This document shows, piece after piece, positions 15,630 through 23,994 of a DNA stretch of 64,000 nt. Location of the stretch: the IMG/VR virus record IMGVR_UViG_3300047476_002078, positions 106,802 through 170,801 of that record; one strand, written 5' to 3'. A program made the position numbers and the translations under genes. Position 1 is the stretch's first letter, and every line of letters starts with the position of its first letter. The stretch is from a virus. Below the pieces are notes generated by a model. It was not told the origin of the DNA. It searched no databases and was given only the letters and a program-made list of their open reading frames with translations.

Positions 15630-16019
15630 ATGAAAGAGCTTGTTGAAATAAAATCGGAAGAATTATTTTTAATCAATTATAAGAGCAAATGGAGCGAGTA
15701 CCAAGAAATAGTAGCTCAATCCACTTTGGATTATTACAAACAATGGCATAAAGAAGCAGAAGTAAAAATTTTAGAAAATTTAGGTAAATCTGTTCCAGAA
15801 GTAGAAGTTTATAAAACAGATTATAAAACATCAAGATGCTATGTAAGGATTGAATATGAAGTTCATAGCAAATCTGAATTGAGCGAAAAAGACTTTGAAG
15901 TTTTACGTGCTCTTAAAACTTTTATGTCTGGTCAAAGAACAGGACATGTTAATCGAACAGAAAATGTTAATGGCACATATATTTACCACTTAATCTCAGA
16001 GTGTGATAGCGGTGACTAA
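15630..16019 (+). CDS. hypothetical protein (129 aa)
   Basis: Alpha/beta protein without a recognised domain; GGGAGAGG Shine-Dalgarno after an element copy. Confidence 0.6.
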   Translation: MKELVEIKSEELFLINYKSKWSEYQEIVAQSTLDYYKQWHKEAEVKILENLGKSVPEVEVYKTDYKTSRCYVRIEYEVHSKSELSEKDFEVLRALKTFMSGQRTGHVNRTENVNGTYIYHLISECDSGD

Positions 16020-16033
16020 AATAGGAGGAATTT

Positions 16034-16348
16034 ATGAACTACAGATCAAACCATAATGTAGCTACAGATAACTTTAAAGACCATTACGTAAGCTTTAACT
16101 GGAGAGATACTGATATTTATGGTCAAGAAACTACTGCTATTGTTATTGGACAGATGCAACGATTTTATATCTTGAACGGTAATCATTTTGAAAATTTAAA
16201 AGAATTAAACACTCAAGAAGCTTTTGATTATTTTTTGAATAATCAAAAACATGTTAATGCAAAATCAAATAAGTTTGACCTTGATGACGCTTTAAAAGTA
16301 ATTACAGAATATCGAGAATTTAAAAAACTTCATGGGTACGATGTATGA
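16034..16348 (+). CDS. hypothetical protein (104 aa)
   Basis: Beta-rich N-terminal half (YVSFNWRDTDIYGQETTAIVIG), helical end. AGGAGG precedes the start. Not recognised. Confidence 0.6.
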   Translation: MNYRSNHNVATDNFKDHYVSFNWRDTDIYGQETTAIVIGQMQRFYILNGNHFENLKELNTQEAFDYFLNNQKHVNAKSNKFDLDDALKVITEYREFKKLHGYDV

Positions 16349-16515
16349 ATGACAAGGAATTAGTAGCGAAGTACATTAGAGATGCTTTATCTGAATTATA
16401 TTGGGTAACTTCATCTCTTGATGAAAATTGTGAATTTGTTGAAAAAGAAGAGATAGAAAAAATTGAAGAACTACAGAATTTACTAAAATCTATTTATCTT
16501 CGCATAAACAAATAA
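16345..16515 (+). CDS. small helical protein (56 aa)
   Basis: Acidic helical protein that overlaps the previous stop (ATGA). Not recognised. A TTTTACGGTATT box follows at 16517-16528. Confidence 0.55.
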   Translation: MNDKELVAKYIRDALSELYWVTSSLDENCEFVEKEEIEKIEELQNLLKSIYLRINK

Positions 16516-16516
16516 A

Positions 16517-16528
16517 TTTTACGGTATT
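16517..16528 (+). promoter_or_regulatory. TTTACGGTA box
   Basis: TTTTACGGTATT in the 61-base gap before the gene at 16577; same box as at 11337. Confidence 0.4.
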
Positions 16529-16576
16529 TACATAACAATAAACTCCTTGGTAAATTGAACTATCAAGGGGTGAATC

Positions 16577-16867
16577 ATGTCTGTTTCATTAAAAGGATAC
16601 CAGTCAACAATAACCAAACAAGAAAGAATTCTTGAAGAGTTATCAAAAGTTAAGAAAGCTTCAGCTAATCAAATAATTGACGCTTTGTACAAATATGATT
16701 TGGAAAACCTGACCCCAAAAGAAAGGTTAGAAAGAGGTTGGAGATACTACGTTCACTTAAATAAACAATTTTCTCCGCTCGAAAAACAAAACAAAATATT
16801 TTTCACAGGTGAGACTACATTAGGTGATTTAGGCAGAGACGAAAAATTATGGGCTATCCGAGATTAA
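16577..16867 (+). CDS. winged-helix-like protein (96 aa)
   Basis: QERILEELSKVKKASANQIIDALYKYD...RGWRYYVHLNKQFSPLEKQNKIFFTGE follows a winged-helix layout (helix, recognition helix, wing). AAGGGGTG Shine-Dalgarno. A transcription regulator of nearby genes is plausible but unproven. Confidence 0.5.
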   Translation: MSVSLKGYQSTITKQERILEELSKVKKASANQIIDALYKYDLENLTPKERLERGWRYYVHLNKQFSPLEKQNKIFFTGETTLGDLGRDEKLWAIRD

Positions 16868-16870
16868 AGT

Positions 16871-17491
16871 ATGGAATTAGACATTGAATCAATAAATGCT
16901 AATTGCCCTGAATTACCGAAAATTTTAAATTTCGATGATATAGTTAATCCTTTGACGGACAAGTTTATCGTTATTCAATTCTTTGAAGACGAAATAACAC
17001 ATATTAGAAATTTTGCTAAAAATATTCCGCAACAAAAACTAAAAGAAAAGCACTATCGAATAGATGATGATTCACTAGAAAAAAGATTCTTTACAGGTTT
17101 TCTAGGAGAGTTAGCTGTAAATCTCTTATTGGGAAATCTATCTCTTGATTTAACTATAGGTGACTCAAAAGATTTTAATGTTCCGGACCTTCCAAAATTA
17201 AACATCGGTATAAAAACTGTTGAGTGGGGTAAATTTCCAATAGTTTCAAAAAACCCAAGAAATTCGGAAATAATAAACATAGTTAAAGGTAACACTGTTT
17301 TTGTATGCGGAATAGCTACCATTGATAATTTGAAGAAAAATTCCTCAGATGATTTGGTTTTGTCTCGTAAGCTTGTTCAAAGAAATGTTAAGACAGGTTT
17401 CTATGGATTTAACGAACTTAAATTTTTCACTAAAGAAAAATTTGAAAAAGTTATTAGTCAAAACCTTGTTCGGAAACATCTGAACAAGTAA
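16871..17491 (+). CDS. PD-(D/E)XK nuclease-like protein (206 aa)
   Basis: FFTGFLGELAVNLLLG (residues 72-87), then D96-region TIGDSKDFNVPDLPKLNIGIKTVEWGKF: a Glu-bearing helix, acidic residues and a beta strand with Lys (GIKTVE) match the order of the PD-(D/E)XK fold. The rest is unassigned. It could be a phage DNA endonuclease or a relative of type II restriction enzymes. The protein at 57576 has a similar layout. The operator-like repeat overlaps its 3' end. Confidence 0.45.
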   Translation: MELDIESINANCPELPKILNFDDIVNPLTDKFIVIQFFEDEITHIRNFAKNIPQQKLKEKHYRIDDDSLEKRFFTGFLGELAVNLLLGNLSLDLTIGDSKDFNVPDLPKLNIGIKTVEWGKFPIVSKNPRNSEIINIVKGNTVFVCGIATIDNLKKNSSDDLVLSRKLVQRNVKTGFYGFNELKFFTKEKFEKVISQNLVRKHLNK

Positions 17492-17532
17492 AAACGTCTC
17501 TTGAATACAGCATGTTCGGAAATAACCGAACA
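17466..17532. promoter_or_regulatory. pair of TGTTCGG-N6-CCGAACA operator-like palindromes
   Basis: 17466-17487: TTGTTCGG-AAACAT-CTGAACAA (one mismatch), and 17513-17532: TGTTCGG-AAATAA-CCGAACA (perfect 7-bp arms). Both have a 6-base spacer and start 46-47 bases apart, as expected for a dimeric repressor. The first lies in the end of the nuclease-like gene. Confidence 0.55.
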
Positions 17533-17567
17533 GCGAGTGTAATATGAACAACAGGGAGCATTAGGAA

Positions 17568-17732
17568 ATGAAAACCTCAAACTTTCAGGTTATAGAAAAT
17601 TGGATAGTGAATTGTCCTGAGTGTGATATGACAATGACTGCTCCGTTTAACGAAGATAACCCTATGCAGCCCATGAAAGTCTGTTGTGAATATTGTGCGG
17701 AATATTTTATTGTTACCTACGAAAGGGAATAG
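17568..17732 (+). CDS. zinc-ribbon protein (54 aa)
   Basis: CPECDM at residue 16 and CCEYCAEYF at residue 39 make a two-knuckle zinc ribbon. TAGGA precedes the ATG. Downstream of the two operator-like palindromes, so possibly controlled by them. Confidence 0.6.
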   Translation: MKTSNFQVIENWIVNCPECDMTMTAPFNEDNPMQPMKVCCEYCAEYFIVTYERE

Positions 17733-17734
17733 TT

Positions 17735-18064
17735 ATGAAAAATTTAATACAGTCTTTTGAAGAATACAGAAAATCAAAGCCTGAATACTATGTAGGTTTA
17801 GACAAATATAGCATAGAACATGACTTACATGTGTGGTTAGACGCTATAAAGTGGCAAACTGGAGAAAATTACGATTCTCTCGAAGACAAGATAAGTCACT
17901 TAAACGATCTTACTTATGAGTTAGAGCAAAACTATTTAGTGGAAAAAGAAAAGAATTTAAAATTAATTTCGGCTGTAAAATACGCTCTAGGCGTTTTAAA
18001 TTCAGGGCTTCCTATAAGTCCCAACAAAGACACTCACGATATATTAAAAAAGGCTATTGAATAA
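17735..18064 (+). CDS. hypothetical protein (109 aa)
   Basis: ATG at 17735 after AAAGGG; the upstream in-frame ATG would overlap the zinc-ribbon gene and is rejected. Helical with a coiled-coil segment (LEDKISHLNDLTYELEQNY) and a family tail similar to those at 7471 and 27983 (AVKYALGVLNSG). Confidence 0.6.
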   Translation: MKNLIQSFEEYRKSKPEYYVGLDKYSIEHDLHVWLDAIKWQTGENYDSLEDKISHLNDLTYELEQNYLVEKEKNLKLISAVKYALGVLNSGLPISPNKDTHDILKKAIE

Positions 18065-18310
18065 ATGAAACAGGCTGAATGGAAGGATGCTATTGAATAT
18101 GCCATAAAAAGAGTAGAAGATATGCGAGAACTAGGCTCTATAAATGAAACTCAAGCATTACAAATTATCCACGCCATAAAAAATCCTACTTTTATTCCCT
18201 ACATAGAAAATAAACAAAATAATGTTAAAATTACAAGTTCTGGAATTTCTGTAGAATCTTACAACAAAGAACTTATAAAACAAGAGTTGCTAAAAATATC
18301 TAAAGCATAG
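18065..18310 (+). CDS. hypothetical protein (81 aa)
   Basis: Helical; begins immediately after the preceding stop. Not recognised. Confidence 0.55.
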   Translation: MKQAEWKDAIEYAIKRVEDMRELGSINETQALQIIHAIKNPTFIPYIENKQNNVKITSSGISVESYNKELIKQELLKISKA

Positions 18311-18330
18311 CGTTATTGGAAACTATACAA

Positions 18331-18348
18331 ACCGTAAATCATGCGGTA
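18331..18348 (+). promoter_or_regulatory. CGGTA box (ACCGTAAATCATGCGGTA)
   Basis: Imperfect inverted repeat 11 bases before the ATG at 18359, at a break in the operon. Almost the same sequence as at 22400. Confidence 0.45.
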
Positions 18349-18358
18349 GATATTTTGC

Positions 18359-18595
18359 ATGATATTCAAAACATTAGAAATAGACAATATTTACCGTACA
18401 ATCAAACGTGCCTCTAAGTGGCAACATAACTCTTATCATTGGAATGAAGAGTGGGATTGGATTGAGAAAGAACTTCAAAAAGCAGAAGACTTAATACTCA
18501 AGCAACAAGAAAAAATTCAAGACCTTGAAATGCAAAACATAGAATATCAAGAACGGTTTGATGACCTATTCAATTCTTTACCGAGGATAGATTAA
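18359..18595 (+). CDS. coiled-coil protein (78 aa)
   Basis: N-terminal YRTIKRASKWQHNSYHW..., then a coiled coil (KAEDLILKQQEKIQDLEMQN). No Shine-Dalgarno; the short distance to the box may mean a leaderless message. TAATG overlap downstream. Confidence 0.55.
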   Translation: MIFKTLEIDNIYRTIKRASKWQHNSYHWNEEWDWIEKELQKAEDLILKQQEKIQDLEMQNIEYQERFDDLFNSLPRID

Positions 18596-18879
18596 TGAGT
18601 GAATTCATAAACTACGTTATAAAAGATTATACCGAACATGATTTTTCTTCGACTTGGAAAACCAATAAAATCGTTCATGAAGATAATTTAGAATATCACG
18701 CACAAGACATTGCAGAAGAACATTTTCAAGATGACCCTTGTAATCCAGAAGACTTTGAATGTGTTGTAGGCGTTCAATGGAATGGATACACAAAATGGTT
18801 CCAAGTTACTGCACAAATAGATGTTGATTTCTTTAGTGATGAAATTGAGTGCCCTTTGATAGATAAGGAAAATATATGA
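18595..18879 (+). CDS. hypothetical protein (94 aa)
   Basis: HDFSSTWKTNKIVHEDNLEYHAQDIAEEHF...FECVVGVQWNG-YTKWFQVTAQIDVDF: a small alpha/beta protein of unknown function, acidic. Confidence 0.6.
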   Translation: MSEFINYVIKDYTEHDFSSTWKTNKIVHEDNLEYHAQDIAEEHFQDDPCNPEDFECVVGVQWNGYTKWFQVTAQIDVDFFSDEIECPLIDKENI

Positions 18880-19049
18880 AAAAGATGATTATTGAAGTTA
18901 AAATTAATGAAGCTGATTTTGAGCATATTATGAAAGAAGATAATTTAACTCTCGAAGAAGCGATTCATCAAGAAATAGAAGATGGTAACTTAGACTTTAA
19001 TGAGTTGTGTTTCTATGACATTAAAATCGAAGACTTTGTAGCTCAATGA
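18876..19049 (+). CDS. small acidic protein (57 aa)
   Basis: Short gene with ATGA overlaps on both sides. MKKMIIEVKINEADFEHIMKE start; acidic (about one third Asp/Glu). Confidence 0.55.
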   Translation: MKKMIIEVKINEADFEHIMKEDNLTLEEAIHQEIEDGNLDFNELCFYDIKIEDFVAQ

Positions 19050-19249
19050 AATATCGAATAACTTATTACGAACCTTTAAGATGGGTTGATGAATACTACA
19101 CAATATATGCCGAAACTGAAGAGGAAGCCAGAGAACACCTTAAAGTTTTATTGGCTACATATCCTCCGAAATATCACTCAAGTTATGTGAAAATAGAAAA
19201 AGTTGAACTGATAGAAAAAATTGAATTAATTGAGAAAATGGATTTATAA
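19046..19249 (+). CDS. hypothetical protein (67 aa)
   Basis: YTIYAETEEEAREHLKVLLA is the small beta-alpha module found in many phage proteins, followed by a repetitive tail in which VELIEKI/IELIEKM repeats three times. Function unknown. Confidence 0.6.
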   Translation: MKYRITYYEPLRWVDEYYTIYAETEEEAREHLKVLLATYPPKYHSSYVKIEKVELIEKIELIEKMDL

Positions 19250-19259
19250 AGGAAAAAAT

Positions 19260-19478
19260 ATGATTTATTCAAATCCTTACAAAGATGACAATAAAACATT
19301 TCCGCAAATCATCAAAGAAAGAATTGAATATTACGATTTTTATAGCGGTGGTCAGCTAGAACAATTGGAACAGCAATTAAAAAGCACTCAAGCAGTTATT
19401 ATGCTTATCTCCGAAGTTCTCACAGATGAACAGAAAAAAGTGATAGCTGAAAACCTGAACTATTTTCCTAAGAGGTAG
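19260..19478 (+). CDS. hypothetical protein (72 aa)
   Basis: ATG at 19260 after AAAGGAAAA; the TTG at 19230 is rejected. Helical with a coiled coil (GGQLEQLEQQLKST). Confidence 0.55.
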   Translation: MIYSNPYKDDNKTFPQIIKERIEYYDFYSGGQLEQLEQQLKSTQAVIMLISEVLTDEQKKVIAENLNYFPKR

Positions 19479-19480
19479 AA

Positions 19481-19675
19481 ATGGAATGGGATAAGACCGT
19501 TGAACCTACAAAAAAGAAAACTGTAATCGTAAGAGTACAAGTTGAGGTTGAAGATTACAAAAATGCTAAAGAGCTTTGTAAACTCACTCATGCTGAAATT
19601 GTAGAAATGATTGCCGAAGATGGAACATGCGGTTTAAGCAATTATGTCGCAAACACAGACAATTGGATAAGCTAA
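19481..19675 (+). CDS. hypothetical protein (64 aa)
   Basis: Single small alpha/beta domain beginning with a strand (KKTVIVRVQVEVEDYKNAKELCKL). AGAGG start signal; TAATG overlap with the next gene. Confidence 0.6.
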   Translation: MEWDKTVEPTKKKTVIVRVQVEVEDYKNAKELCKLTHAEIVEMIAEDGTCGLSNYVANTDNWIS

Positions 19676-19911
19676 TGAAGCCAAAAATGTTTTTATCTCC
19701 ACAGACTTATAACTCTATATACTCCGAAAGCTCCGGAATACTTATAACTACAAAACTTCCTCCAGAACCTACTGAGCACGTTAAAGCTAAGAATAAAAAG
19801 CTTCGGGAAGAAAATTCCAAAATGAAAAGAACTCTCGAATTTCTTGCAGAACAATATAAAGATACCGCCATTGGAGCCTTGGCAAGAGAAGCCATAAAGG
19901 AACAAACATGA
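19675..19911 (+). CDS. coiled-coil protein (78 aa)
   Basis: ATG at 19675. N-terminal unstructured part, then a charged coiled coil (HVKAKNKKLREENSKMKRTL). Not recognised. Confidence 0.55.
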   Translation: MKPKMFLSPQTYNSIYSESSGILITTKLPPEPTEHVKAKNKKLREENSKMKRTLEFLAEQYKDTAIGALAREAIKEQT

Positions 19912-20189
19912 AAGTAAAAGAATTGATTAATTGGCTTGATGGCTGGGACAATCAAATGTCTATTTATGACAAAGACCTTCAAGAAGCTTTTTCAACAGAA
20001 CTGGGAATACAGATAAGTAAGCCAACAAAGAAGGAAGTTAAAGAAACTCTCGAAGAACTTCAATGGGCTTATCACACCATAGACGCTCGATTATCATTTG
20101 GATTAGAAGAATCCCAAGCAATCATAGCCAGAGAAAGAAGAATTAAAAGCGTGTTGTTAGATGCAATAGAGTCTTTAAAGGAAATTTAA
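19908..20189 (+). CDS. hypothetical protein (93 aa)
   Basis: MKVKELINWLDGWDNQMSIYDKDL followed by a long helix. ATGA overlap upstream. Unknown function. Confidence 0.6.
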   Translation: MKVKELINWLDGWDNQMSIYDKDLQEAFSTELGIQISKPTKKEVKETLEELQWAYHTIDARLSFGLEESQAIIARERRIKSVLLDAIESLKEI

Positions 20190-20191
20190 AA

Positions 20192-20605
20192 ATGGAAACA
20201 TTGTTAATTATATTTGGGGTAGTAGCCCTTTGTGTAGGACTATTTGTTTGGGGTTGGAAATATGAAAAGAAATGGTTAAAAATAAACCACGATAAAACTG
20301 TACAACAAGCACAGAAATGGTTGGAAAGAGAACATCAAAAGAAGATGTCCAAAGTCGTAATCAAGACAAAATCAGGATTTACATTCACCACAACCGAAAT
20401 TGCTCCCCACTATGAAATTCATTCTAACTGGTCATTAGAAGCTGACCACGAAAAAAGATATGAATTCTCAAGACACTCGTCAAAGCAAAATGCCAAAAAA
20501 GCCATAGAAGATTGGATAGATAATGACCGATTCTACGATGTAGAAACATGCACTTATATTCCAATGTGTGAAATAGAATCTTTTAAAGTAGTGGTTGAAG
20601 AATGA
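20192..20605 (+). CDS. single-pass membrane protein (137 aa)
   Basis: A transmembrane helix at residues 3-22, then a basic helix (KYEKKWLKIN) and a soluble alpha/beta domain of about 90 residues that ends in a strand (ESFKVVVEE). Unknown role. Confidence 0.6.
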   Translation: METLLIIFGVVALCVGLFVWGWKYEKKWLKINHDKTVQQAQKWLEREHQKKMSKVVIKTKSGFTFTTTEIAPHYEIHSNWSLEADHEKRYEFSRHSSKQNAKKAIEDWIDNDRFYDVETCTYIPMCEIESFKVVVEE

Positions 20606-20799
20606 AAACGCTAGAAGACTTCATTGGCTTGATGAACTTTTATAAAGGGCAAGCCGATGATGGAAGATACTACAATCCTCACGAAGTTGAAGAAGAGTTA
20701 AGTGCAATACTGAGAGACATAAAATTTAAAGACCGAGATGAATGGCAAAAATATAAAGACATGGCTCATGATACAGGCTTACTCTTTTGGGATATGTAA
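20602..20799 (+). CDS. hypothetical protein (65 aa)
   Basis: Small helical protein, ATGA overlap upstream. Not recognised. Confidence 0.55.
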   Translation: MKTLEDFIGLMNFYKGQADDGRYYNPHEVEEELSAILRDIKFKDRDEWQKYKDMAHDTGLLFWDM

Positions 20800-20800
20800 A

Positions 20801-21037
20801 ATGGAAAATTTAAAATCAAAAACTCTTTTCAAGGTAAGTCTTCAAACTAGAAAGTTTGAATTTGAAGTTTATGGTGAAAATGAAGACGAAATCATCAAAA
20901 TATTAGAAAAAGGTGTCAGGAAACATTGTAAGCAATATGAAGTAAGCGTGGATGAGTTTTGGAAAGAATACAAACGAGATACTCAGATCACTCAAATACA
21001 ATTGAATAAAGCCTACAGAGACTTGGAAGAAATATGA
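20801..21037 (+). CDS. hypothetical protein (78 aa)
   Basis: ATG at 20801, one base after the previous stop. TLFKVSLQTRKFEFEVYGENEDEIIKILEKG is a small beta-beta-alpha module. Not recognised. Confidence 0.55.
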   Translation: MENLKSKTLFKVSLQTRKFEFEVYGENEDEIIKILEKGVRKHCKQYEVSVDEFWKEYKRDTQITQIQLNKAYRDLEEI

Positions 21038-21231
21038 ATCCTTATAAAACTGCACAAACCGTAAGAGCTACATACAATCACTTAAACACATTTGCTTATC
21101 AAGCCTTCGATAACATCAATCCGCAAATGCGAAAAGATTTAAGCACTATATTGAACCGATTGAATGAATTAGCTTCTAACATCGAACATGAAGCAGATAA
21201 AGAAATAGAAGGGGATAACAGTGATTCCTGA
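21034..21231 (+). CDS. hypothetical protein (65 aa)
   Basis: All-helical, no Cys; acidic C-terminus overlapping the next gene. Confidence 0.55.
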   Translation: MNPYKTAQTVRATYNHLNTFAYQAFDNINPQMRKDLSTILNRLNELASNIEHEADKEIEGDNSDS

Positions 21232-21406
21232 AAAGTATTATGTCATCTCTGCGGTAATCGTTATATTTTGGATATTTTTTTCAGGCAAAATTAAATGTTG
21301 GTTCATGGAAAAGCACCAATGGTCTTCTTCTGTTCTACAGAGAACCTGTAAATCATGCGGTAAAACTCAATATTTAAACATGAAAATGGGCAGGTACGTG
21401 GATTAA
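21221..21406 (+). CDS. membrane-anchored zinc-knuckle protein (61 aa)
   Basis: GTG start after GGGG. A transmembrane helix (residues 7-22, YVISAVIVIFWIFFSG), then a small domain with HQW...CKSCGKTQYL, which could bind zinc with a nearby Cys/His. Function unknown. Confidence 0.6.
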   Translation: MIPEKYYVISAVIVIFWIFFSGKIKCWFMEKHQWSSSVLQRTCKSCGKTQYLNMKMGRYVD

Positions 21407-21449
21407 TAACCTATAATTATATGTTTATAGTAAATGGAGTTCAATAAAC

Positions 21450-22370
21450 ATGAAAAAGTCAGATAAGAAATGTTGGGAAGGATACGAAAGAGTGCCCGGA
21501 ACAAAGCCCGGTGAAAAAGGCTCTTGTAGAAAAAAATCACAAACCAAAGTAAGTAGTGATTTTAATTCCGATGAAATGGAAATGATAAAGAAAATGAAAG
21601 AGTACCAAGCTCAAGGAAAAACTCTTATCACAAATATGAAACCTTCAGTATTCAAACAAAAACTTCCTAATCTTTATAAAGTGATTGATAAAGGGCTACT
21701 CAAGTTCACCGGAGCAGTAAAGCTCGTAAACAAAGTAGCAAACTCAAAACTTCAAGATTATCGCAAAGCTCTTGAACTACTCAGCCAACTTGAAAAACTA
21801 GATGGTATGCAGGATGAATACAGTGAGAAGATTCAAAACGCTTACGACAATCCTAACTCCGCTAAATCAGCACTAGAAAAACTTATCAAATCTCTTACCA
21901 AAGAAATTGAAAAGAAAAAGAAAAAAGCTAGTCAGCCATCTTACGAAGAATGGCTCAAACAAAAAAATGAACTGCAAGATGAAGTGGATAAAACTTCCGA
22001 AGCACTCAATAAGATCACGGGTAAAGGTGGAGGATTAACCCCAGATTCCATCAAAAACACTCCAGAGTATAAGAAAGCCAAGAAAGACTACAATGATGCC
22101 TTTGAGAAATTGAGAAACTTTAATGGAAAATCCCCTGCCGAGTACATGAAGAGAAAAAGAAGAGGGAGCACCCATATTGCAAAAAGCCCTACATTAACTA
22201 TCAGCATAAAAGACCCTAAAGCAAAAGAAATTATTGCTATCTCCGAAAAAGCAAATCTTGATTGGTCTATGTCAGGCAAAAATATGCAATTCAGTAGCGA
22301 TGGTAGCAAGTCACAAAATGACGCAATGGTTAAAATAATGGAAATCGCTACAGATTATTCTTTGCGTTAA
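21450..22370 (+). CDS. large helical phage protein with CWEGYE...GSCRKK N-terminus (306 aa)
   Basis: Residues 7-27 hold a short Cys-bounded motif (CWEGYERVPGTKPGEKGSC) that recurs at the ends of many large-phage structural or internal proteins. The middle is a Lys-rich coiled-coil region; the C-terminal 50 residues form a small alpha/beta module. Preceded by a 43-base gap with TATAATTATATG and GGAG. A virion-associated role is inferred weakly. Confidence 0.55.
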   Translation: MKKSDKKCWEGYERVPGTKPGEKGSCRKKSQTKVSSDFNSDEMEMIKKMKEYQAQGKTLITNMKPSVFKQKLPNLYKVIDKGLLKFTGAVKLVNKVANSKLQDYRKALELLSQLEKLDGMQDEYSEKIQNAYDNPNSAKSALEKLIKSLTKEIEKKKKKASQPSYEEWLKQKNELQDEVDKTSEALNKITGKGGGLTPDSIKNTPEYKKAKKDYNDAFEKLRNFNGKSPAEYMKRKRRGSTHIAKSPTLTISIKDPKAKEIIAISEKANLDWSMSGKNMQFSSDGSKSQNDAMVKIMEIATDYSLR

Positions 22371-22399
22371 ATATTTACAATTTGCAAACTGTGTAAGTA

Positions 22400-22418
22400 A
22401 CCGTAAATCTGTGCGGTA
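22400..22418 (+). promoter_or_regulatory. CGGTA box (ACCGTAAATCTGTGCGGTA)
   Basis: Second near-identical copy of the 18331 box; continued by AAAAT, so TAAAAT would be a -10-like hexamer. It lies 62 bases before the ATG at 22481 in a 110-base gap without genes. Confidence 0.45.
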
Positions 22419-22480
22419 AAATTCATTTTTCAAACTACGGAAAAATAGGGTATAAATTCCTGCAAAGGAAACACCCTGTT

Positions 22481-23044
22481 ATGAAGACCCTAGAAGAAGC
22501 CCTTAAAATACTACTAAATGACGCATTTAGTCTTCAGCTTAACATAAACGACACCTTCTATTGGGCGTGTGCCGATGCCGAAGAAATAAGCGGTGATGAC
22601 GCTCTTGACCTAATCCCATACATTCAAAAATATGACTACCATGCAATTACAGCCTTCGTAGCTGCCAAACGAGAATTACTCCATAACGATAACGCTCAAC
22701 CAATGCTCATGGATAAAAGATATGAGAAATACTTCGGAGAAAACCCACAAGAAAAAAGAGACATGTATCAGAAAGCTAGATTAGAAATCATAAACGCTAT
22801 AAAAAATCCTTCTATGGAAGAGTTCACAGATGTTGCCTTTGAGTACCGTCAAATCCAAAACGAAGAAGAAGAATTTGGAGAGAAAATAAAATGGAGTAGC
22901 AAATCCCTCGAAGGTATGACTTATGTAACTCAGATTGCATACCTACCAAAGATGGGAATTTCCGGAACTGGCTCCAACATGGAACAGGCTCGAAAAAATC
23001 TCAAGCTCCAGTACGACGAAATGGTAAGTCGAAGAGGTAAATGA
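22481..23044 (+). CDS. hypothetical protein (187 aa)
   Basis: Acidic helical protein; the C-terminal 45 residues (YVTQIAYLPKMGISGTGSNMEQARKNLKLQYDEM) resemble a HicB-like or dsRBD-like strand-strand-helix. No catalytic motif. First gene after the CGGTA box. Confidence 0.55.
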   Translation: MKTLEEALKILLNDAFSLQLNINDTFYWACADAEEISGDDALDLIPYIQKYDYHAITAFVAAKRELLHNDNAQPMLMDKRYEKYFGENPQEKRDMYQKARLEIINAIKNPSMEEFTDVAFEYRQIQNEEEEFGEKIKWSSKSLEGMTYVTQIAYLPKMGISGTGSNMEQARKNLKLQYDEMVSRRGK

Positions 23045-23436
23045 TGAAAACGAAACTTATCAATAAAGACAAACCTGAAAGATGCTCCACAAAACCTTTC
23101 TGTCCATTTTTAATGAAACATAAAGGAACTTACCATTGCACCATAACAGCGGAAGAAGTTGACCATGGTGATGAGGAAGATGGTAGCGATTACATTTTTA
23201 TCCGAACAAAATCTTGTCTTGAAGAAACTTTTAAGTCTATGGAGACACATGACCAACAAGAAGCCCTAAAATCCGCTCAAAAAGCAATCGAAGCGTACAA
23301 CAGTCACGAATTATGTGGTGATGTAGGAACCTTCGCAGGGATAAACAGTATGTCTCCAGAAGACGTTGCAAAATATTTCTATACCGAAGGGTACTGCCAA
23401 GCAGAAAAAGACTTGGGGCAAAGGAGTAAGACGTGA
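23041..23436 (+). CDS. Cys-rich hypothetical protein (131 aa)
   Basis: CSTKPFCPFLMKHKGTYHC at residues 14-32 could hold a metal; the C-terminal half is helical. ATGATGA junction with the preceding gene. Not recognised. Confidence 0.55.
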   Translation: MMKTKLINKDKPERCSTKPFCPFLMKHKGTYHCTITAEEVDHGDEEDGSDYIFIRTKSCLEETFKSMETHDQQEALKSAQKAIEAYNSHELCGDVGTFAGINSMSPEDVAKYFYTEGYCQAEKDLGQRSKT

Positions 23437-23600
23437 ACCTAAAAGATGAACTCGCATTTGAAAAGTGGTGGAACGAAAACAATGAAGATACAGACGAGGA
23501 AGAAAAACAAACTAAATCATACAATTTTTTAAAAGAGCAGTTTAAAAGAGCGTGGACAAAAGCTTGTAAATATAAAGAAGAATCAAAAGAGGTTGAATGA
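23433..23600 (+). CDS. W...A paralogue family protein (55 aa)
   Basis: GTG start overlapping TGA, with AAGGAG. LAFEKWWNENNED ... FKRAWTKACKYKEE is the F-E-K-W ... AW-x2-A-C-x-YK pattern shared with the proteins at 27983, 28358, 29010 and 52223. Confidence 0.6.
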   Translation: MNLKDELAFEKWWNENNEDTDEEEKQTKSYNFLKEQFKRAWTKACKYKEESKEVE

Positions 23601-23767
23601 AACAGGGATTCTATCTAAGCCCATGTGGAAAACACATCATCGAACTCATTAGAAGTGGAAAAACATGGGATAATAACATTGTCTTCAATAAGCATGGACA
23701 CGGATGGTTTTATCTATCAAAACCAAAAGTAGAAATCATGCTGTCTGCATGGATACCACTAGAATGA
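23597..23767 (+). CDS. hypothetical protein (56 aa)
   Basis: Short gene with ATGA overlaps at both ends. MKQGFYLSPCGKHIIELIRSG start, aromatic C-terminus. Not recognised. Confidence 0.55.
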   Translation: MKQGFYLSPCGKHIIELIRSGKTWDNNIVFNKHGHGWFYLSKPKVEIMLSAWIPLE

Positions 23768-23994
23768 GTCAAAATGAAATGTTCTGGTATCTCCAATTGC
23801 AATTCCTAGCTCGAAGCTCGATGTGCCTCGCTGATACCTTTAATGGCATAAGATATGGTGGAATGTATAAGGAAAATGCCCACAGTCGGAAAATGATCGC
23901 CTTACTAGGGAAAGACCCTTACTCATGGACAGAAGAAGAACATGACTGTCTCGCTACACATATTGCAATACAGTTATCAGGAATAGAAACATGA
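23764..23994 (+). CDS. hypothetical protein (76 aa)
   Basis: ATG at 23764, overlapping the previous stop; the longer frame from 23704 is rejected. Helical (MFWYLQLQFLARSSMCLADTF). Confidence 0.55.
   Translation: MSQNEMFWYLQLQFLARSSMCLADTFNGIRYGGMYKENAHSRKMIALLGKDPYSWTEEEHDCLATHIAIQLSGIET

Noticed and set aside
21345-21362. CCTGTAAATCATGCGGTA, a match to the CGGTA box
   Set aside because: It lies inside the coding sequence of 21221-21406 where it encodes the Cys knuckle (CKSCGK), so the match is explained by the protein.
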